The notes beneath the pieces were generated by a model. That model was not told where the DNA came from. It was given only the letters and a program-made list of their open reading frames with translations, and did not search any database. Positions 60,201-64,000 of a stretch of 64,000 nt of DNA are shown here, one piece after another; the stretch's first letter is position 1; each line of letters begins with the position of its first letter. A program made the position numbers and the translations under genes. Source of the DNA: Gammaproteobacteria bacterium (lineage in GTDB: Bacteria; Pseudomonadota; Gammaproteobacteria; Steroidobacterales; Steroidobacteraceae); assembly GCA_025357915.1 (NCBI GenBank), contig JANYLH010000008.1, forward strand, positions 26,475 through 90,474. Reading direction: 5' to 3'.

Positions 60201-61888
60201 GCGCGGCTGTCGACAACTCCAATATGTTCGGGCTCGACGAGACGCTGCTGACCGCGGCGGTCACCGAAACCCAGACCAGCGGGCGCTCGACACTTGAGTA
60301 CCTCGAGGAACGCTCAGGGCTCGGGCCGGTAGAACTCACTTCGGCGCTGGCCCGCGCGCTCGACTACCGCGTGCTGACGCGCAACGACCTGGCGCGGCTC
60401 GAACCGGCCTTCGACCTGTTGCCGCCCGCCGAGGCGACGCGCCGCACCTGCCTGCTGGCACGCAGCGGCAAGAAGCTGCTCGCGGTGATTGCCGACCCCT
60501 TCGATGCCGGCACGCGCAGCTGGCTCGAGGTGCGCGTGCCCCAGACGCTCGAATGGGTGCTGGCGCCGCGCGCCGAAATCGCCAGCTACATCGCCCGCCA
60601 CGAGCAAGGGCTCCGCGCGCTCGATGCTGCGGTGGTCGGCAATACTTCGGAAGGTTCGTCCAACGGCTCGGTCGACAATCTCTCGCTCGCCTCCATCAGC
60701 CAGGATTCGAGCCCGATCGTCAAGCTGGTCCATTCGACTCTGTATGACGCACTGCGAGCCGGTGCCAGCGACGTTCATCTGGAGACGCTGGCCAACGGTC
60801 TGGTCGTGCGCTACCGGATTGATGGAGTGCTGGTGCAGATGGCCTCGGTGACTGGTGGCGAGGTCTCCGAGCAGGTGATCTCCCGCATCAAGGTCATGGC
60901 CGAACTCGACATCTCCGAGCGCCGTGTGCCCCAGGACGGCCGCTTCAAGGTCGCCATTGACGGCCGCGCCATCGATTTCCGTGTCTCGATCATCCCCAGC
61001 GTGTTTGGCGAGGACGCGGTGCTGCGTATCCTCGACAAGCAGTCGCTCACCGAGAAGGTGCACGGCCTGACGCTCGATTCCCTGGGGTTCGATTCCGAAA
61101 CGGTGAGCCAGCTGCGGCGCCTCGCCAGCCTGCCGTACGGCATGCTGCTGGTCACGGGTCCTACCGGAAGCGGCAAGACCACGACGCTGTACGCGGCCAT
61201 ATCCGAAACACAAACGGGTCACGACAAGATCGTCACGATCGAAGACCCGGTCGAATACCAGCTGCCAGGGGTATTGCAAATCCCGGTCAATGAGAAGAAA
61301 GGCCTGACCTTCGCGCGGGGTTTGCGTTCTATTTTGCGTCACGATCCGGACAAGATCATGGTCGGTGAAATCCGTGACCCGGAGACCGCCCAGATCGCGA
61401 TCCAGTCGGCCCTCACGGGCCACCTGGTGTTCACCACCGTGCACGCCAACAACGTGTTCGACGTCATGGGACGCTTCGTGCACATGGGCGTCGACACCTA
61501 CAGTTTCGTGGCAGCGTTGAGCGGCATTCTCGCCCAACGCCTGGTGCGCGTGGTCTGCGAGCAGTGCGCCGATTCCTACACGCCCTCGCGGCGACTGCTT
61601 GAGGAGTCGCAATTGCAGATTGCTGCGCATGCGGCCTACGAATTCAGGGTAGGCCGCGGCTGCAAGCACTGCCGCGGCACCGGCTACAAGGGCCGCAAGG
61701 CAGTCGGCGAACTGCTGGTGCTCAACGACGAGATCCGCGAGGCGATCATCGCCCGCGCCCCGGTCCGCCAGCTCAAAGAGCTCGCCGCCCGCGCCGGCAT
61801 CCGCCTGATCCGCGAATCGGCGCTTGAACTCGTGCGCCGTGGCGAGACCACGCTCGAAGAGGTGAATCGTGTCACCACTATGGCGTGA
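60197..61888 (+). CDS. gspE: Type II secretion / pilus assembly ATPase GspE
   Basis: N-terminal MshEN-like domain; GPTGSGKTTTLYAAIS, IVTIEDPVEYQLPGVLQIPVNEKKGLTFARGLRSILRHDPDKIMVGEIRDPETAQIA; CEQC...CKHCRGTGYKGR zinc motif. Confidence 0.96.
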   Translation: MSAAVDNSNMFGLDETLLTAAVTETQTSGRSTLEYLEERSGLGPVELTSALARALDYRVLTRNDLARLEPAFDLLPPAEATRRTCLLARSGKKLLAVIADPFDAGTRSWLEVRVPQTLEWVLAPRAEIASYIARHEQGLRALDAAVVGNTSEGSSNGSVDNLSLASISQDSSPIVKLVHSTLYDALRAGASDVHLETLANGLVVRYRIDGVLVQMASVTGGEVSEQVISRIKVMAELDISERRVPQDGRFKVAIDGRAIDFRVSIIPSVFGEDAVLRILDKQSLTEKVHGLTLDSLGFDSETVSQLRRLASLPYGMLLVTGPTGSGKTTTLYAAISETQTGHDKIVTIEDPVEYQLPGVLQIPVNEKKGLTFARGLRSILRHDPDKIMVGEIRDPETAQIAIQSALTGHLVFTTVHANNVFDVMGRFVHMGVDTYSFVAALSGILAQRLVRVVCEQCADSYTPSRRLLEESQLQIAAHAAYEFRVGRGCKHCRGTGYKGRKAVGELLVLNDEIREAIIARAPVRQLKELAARAGIRLIRESALELVRRGETTLEEVNRVTTMA

Positions 61889-62684
61889 TGAAATCGGCAT
61901 CTACGTCTCGCCGCACCGGCTGGCGCTGACGCGCCTTGCGCGCGGTGTCAGCCCCAGGAGCGTGGGGGAGGCGAGCTGGGCCAACGAACTCGACGGCGAC
62001 ACGCACTGGACCGCGGCGCTCAATGCGCTCGAGACGCTGCTGGCCAGACCCGAATGGCAAGGTGCGGTGGCGCGCGTGGTGATCTCCGATCACTGGGTGC
62101 GCTATGCGCTGGTGCCGTTCTCCGCGGCGCTCAGCGGCGCGGCCGAGCGCCTCACCCATGCGCGTCACGTGCTCACGGGCATCTACGGCGAAGTCGTGAG
62201 CCAATGGACTGTGACGCTGGCCGACGCGCGGCCGGGCAGCGCCCAGGTTGCGTGTGCACTGCCAGCAAGTCTGCTCGAGGAATTACAGCTGATACTGACA
62301 CGCCACAAGATCCCGCTGAAATCGCTCCAGCCGCAGCTGGTCTCTGCCTATAACCACTGGCGCACGCAGCTGCCGGACGAGGGCGCCTGGTTCGTGTCCA
62401 TCGAGCAGGGCTCGCTCGCCGCCGCGCGCCTCGGCTCTGGCGGCTGGGACCGCGTACACAGCGTGCGGATCGGTGCCGACTGGGCCGTCGAACTGCGGCG
62501 GCTCCAGACCTTCGGGCGCCTCGCGAACACCCAGGCCCGGGAAGGCCGCGTCTATGTCGATGCGCCGGCCGCGCTCCGTATTGCAGCCGGCCCGGGCGGC
62601 GCCGACCTGGCCTGGCTCGATGACGACAGCGCCGGGGACTCCACCGCCGGCCGGCTTGAATTCATGCGCAGGCACCAGGCATGA
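61869..62684 (+). CDS. PilM/GspL-cytoplasmic-like protein (actin-like fold predicted)
   Basis: Position after gspE, GTG start overlapping by 20 bp; WRDEIGIYVSPHRLALTRLARG, VVISDHWVRYALVPF...; assignment mainly by context. Confidence 0.55.
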   Translation: MSPLWRDEIGIYVSPHRLALTRLARGVSPRSVGEASWANELDGDTHWTAALNALETLLARPEWQGAVARVVISDHWVRYALVPFSAALSGAAERLTHARHVLTGIYGEVVSQWTVTLADARPGSAQVACALPASLLEELQLILTRHKIPLKSLQPQLVSAYNHWRTQLPDEGAWFVSIEQGSLAAARLGSGGWDRVHSVRIGADWAVELRRLQTFGRLANTQAREGRVYVDAPAALRIAAGPGGADLAWLDDDSAGDSTAGRLEFMRRHQA

Positions 62685-63211
62685 GCGCGCCGCTGCTGCA
62701 ACTTGATTTTGCCGGCAGGCGTTCGCACGGCGGACCGGTGGGAATTGTGGTCGCGGCCGTGGGTGCTTTATGCCTAAGTGGTGTACTAATCCAGCAGCAT
62801 GCGCTGCAAGGACAGCGTCAAGGCCTCGAATTGCGGCGCGAGGCGCTGCTCGGCGCCGCACACCGGGCCCAGAACGTGGAGTCGGTCGCCGGCCTGAGTG
62901 CCCAGACCGCCGAGAAGACGGTGCGCGAACTGGGTACACCCTGGTCACAGCTCCTGGTCGAGCTCGAGAATGCCAGCGGCGACACGGCCGGCAACGTCGC
63001 CGTGCTGGCGATCGAGCCCGACCACGCCAAGCACCGCGTGCGCGTGACCGCGGAAGCGCGCACGCTCGAGCTTGCGATTGCCTACGTACAGCGCCTGCGC
63101 AAGACCGAAGTGCTGCACTACCCAATGCTCGACAACCACGAACTGCGCGCCGACGACAAGGATCACCCGGTGCGCTTCCAGATTTCCGCCGACTGGCGTG
63201 ACGCGACATGA
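62681..63211 (+). CDS. PilN-like bitopic inner-membrane protein
   Basis: Short cytoplasmic N-term, one TM (GIVVAAVGALCLSGVLI), coiled coil, small periplasmic domain; overlapping genes. Confidence 0.55.
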   Translation: MSAPLLQLDFAGRRSHGGPVGIVVAAVGALCLSGVLIQQHALQGQRQGLELRREALLGAAHRAQNVESVAGLSAQTAEKTVRELGTPWSQLLVELENASGDTAGNVAVLAIEPDHAKHRVRVTAEARTLELAIAYVQRLRKTEVLHYPMLDNHELRADDKDHPVRFQISADWRDAT

Positions 63212-63900
63212 GTACGCTCGAGCCTGGAAACGAAGCTGCCGCGTCGCCGGTCACACCTGCCGAGCTGGCACCCACCGTGCGGCCGGCAGTGCCAGCGATT
63301 CCTGCGCCGGCTGCGGCGCAGTCGCTGCCCGTCAGCAAGGCGGCGGCGCCCTCGGCGCTCGAGCAGCTGCAGGTCTATGGCAACCGGGCGCTGGCCGAGA
63401 CGCTGTACCGGGCGCGCCAGCTGGGCGCGGCGACGATCGCCGGTATCGCCGCGGCAGTGCTCGCACTGACGCTGTTCATCGCCAACAACCTGCCGCAGGG
63501 CAGTGCGGTCGCGGCACTGAAGGGCCAGCTCGCGCAGCTCGCGCCGCTGACGAAGGGCGGCGTCGCGCCGCTGTCGGGGGCCGCGCTGGCGGCGCTGCCG
63601 CCGCGTGGCGAGGCGCCCGAAATCGTCGCCAAGATCGTCGAAGAAGCGCGCGCTTCGGGCGTCGAGCTGCCCCGCGGCCAGTATGAATACCTGCCGGCGC
63701 GCGATGGCGTGGCGGCCCGCTATCGCATGACTTTCCCCGTGCATGCCACCTACCCGCAGTTGCGCGAGTTCATGGACCGCACGCTGGTGGCGCTGCCCGC
63801 GGTGGCGGTCGAGGGCATGCGCATCGAACGCAAGGCCGTCGGCGAGGAAGGCGTCGACGCCGAGTTGCGCTTTTCCGCCTTCGTGCGGAGTGACGACTGA
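63208..63900 (+). CDS. PilO/GspM-like bitopic inner-membrane protein
   Basis: One TM (TIAGIAAAVLALTLFIANN), C-terminal YRMTFPVHATYPQLREFMDRTLVALPAVAVEGMRIERK typical of PilO/GspM-like ferredoxin fold. Confidence 0.6.
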   Translation: MSTLEPGNEAAASPVTPAELAPTVRPAVPAIPAPAAAQSLPVSKAAAPSALEQLQVYGNRALAETLYRARQLGAATIAGIAAAVLALTLFIANNLPQGSAVAALKGQLAQLAPLTKGGVAPLSGAALAALPPRGEAPEIVAKIVEEARASGVELPRGQYEYLPARDGVAARYRMTFPVHATYPQLREFMDRTLVALPAVAVEGMRIERKAVGEEGVDAELRFSAFVRSDD

Positions 63901-64000
63901 TGGTCCTCACCAAGCGCCTCAAGATCCTATGCGCGCTCGCCGTCGCGGTCGGCGTGTACATCATGTTTTCGGGCCCGGGCCCGGACACGGCGAAGGTGGC
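63900..64000 (+). CDS. N-terminus of the next operon gene (signal/TM segment), truncated by window end
   Basis: ATG overlaps the preceding TGA; MVLTKRLKILCALAVAVGVYIMFSGPGPDTAKV. Confidence 0.6.
   Translation, partial: MVLTKRLKILCALAVAVGVYIMFSGPGPDTAKV

Noticed and set aside
60314-61900. 528-aa minus-strand ORF
   Set aside because: Antisense to gspE, whose Walker motifs and secretion-ATPase signatures are clear.

Overview
The window is GC-rich bacterial chromosome, probably gammaproteobacterial (inferred from synteny). It is densely coded on both strands, with no CRISPR array, transposase, integrase or prophage found. Main blocks: (1) 0.77-5.2 kb, an overlapping five-gene lipid-modification-type operon (CFA-like methyltransferase, DUF2878, DUF1295, FAD amine-oxidase-like protein, DUF1365), followed by a glutathione peroxidase whose Shine-Dalgarno lies in a hairpin. 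(2) ppsA and its regulator ppsR, divergent. (3) Enoyl-CoA hydratase and SDR, divergent from prpBCD-etfBA. (4) 16-20.4 kb, an accessory patch of orphan or DUF proteins with an ADP-ribosylglycohydrolase remnant. (5) FAD amine oxidase / EamA / aldehyde dehydrogenase / TonB receptor / TPR-sulfotransferase. (6) tRNA-Glu(CUC) and pcnB-folK-dNK-panBC. (7) The conserved queG/nnr-tsaE-amiC-mutL-miaA-hfq-hflXKC-DUF2065-purA superoperon. (8) A PAS-GGDEF-EAL protein. (9) A nearly complete Phe/Tyr-to-fumarate pathway (phhA, Lrp, hppD, maiA, hmgA, fah). (10) MscS, bactofilin, histidine kinase and an ExeA-FHA fusion, divergent from a non-canonical type II secretion / type IV pilus-like operon (lytic transglycosylase, gspG, gspF, gspE, three PilMNO-like genes) that runs off the window end. 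The best candidates for under-described biology are the hybrid secretion locus, the lipid operon and some cis-regulatory structures. Nothing here proves a wholly new system. All family names come from reading motifs by eye; no database search was run.
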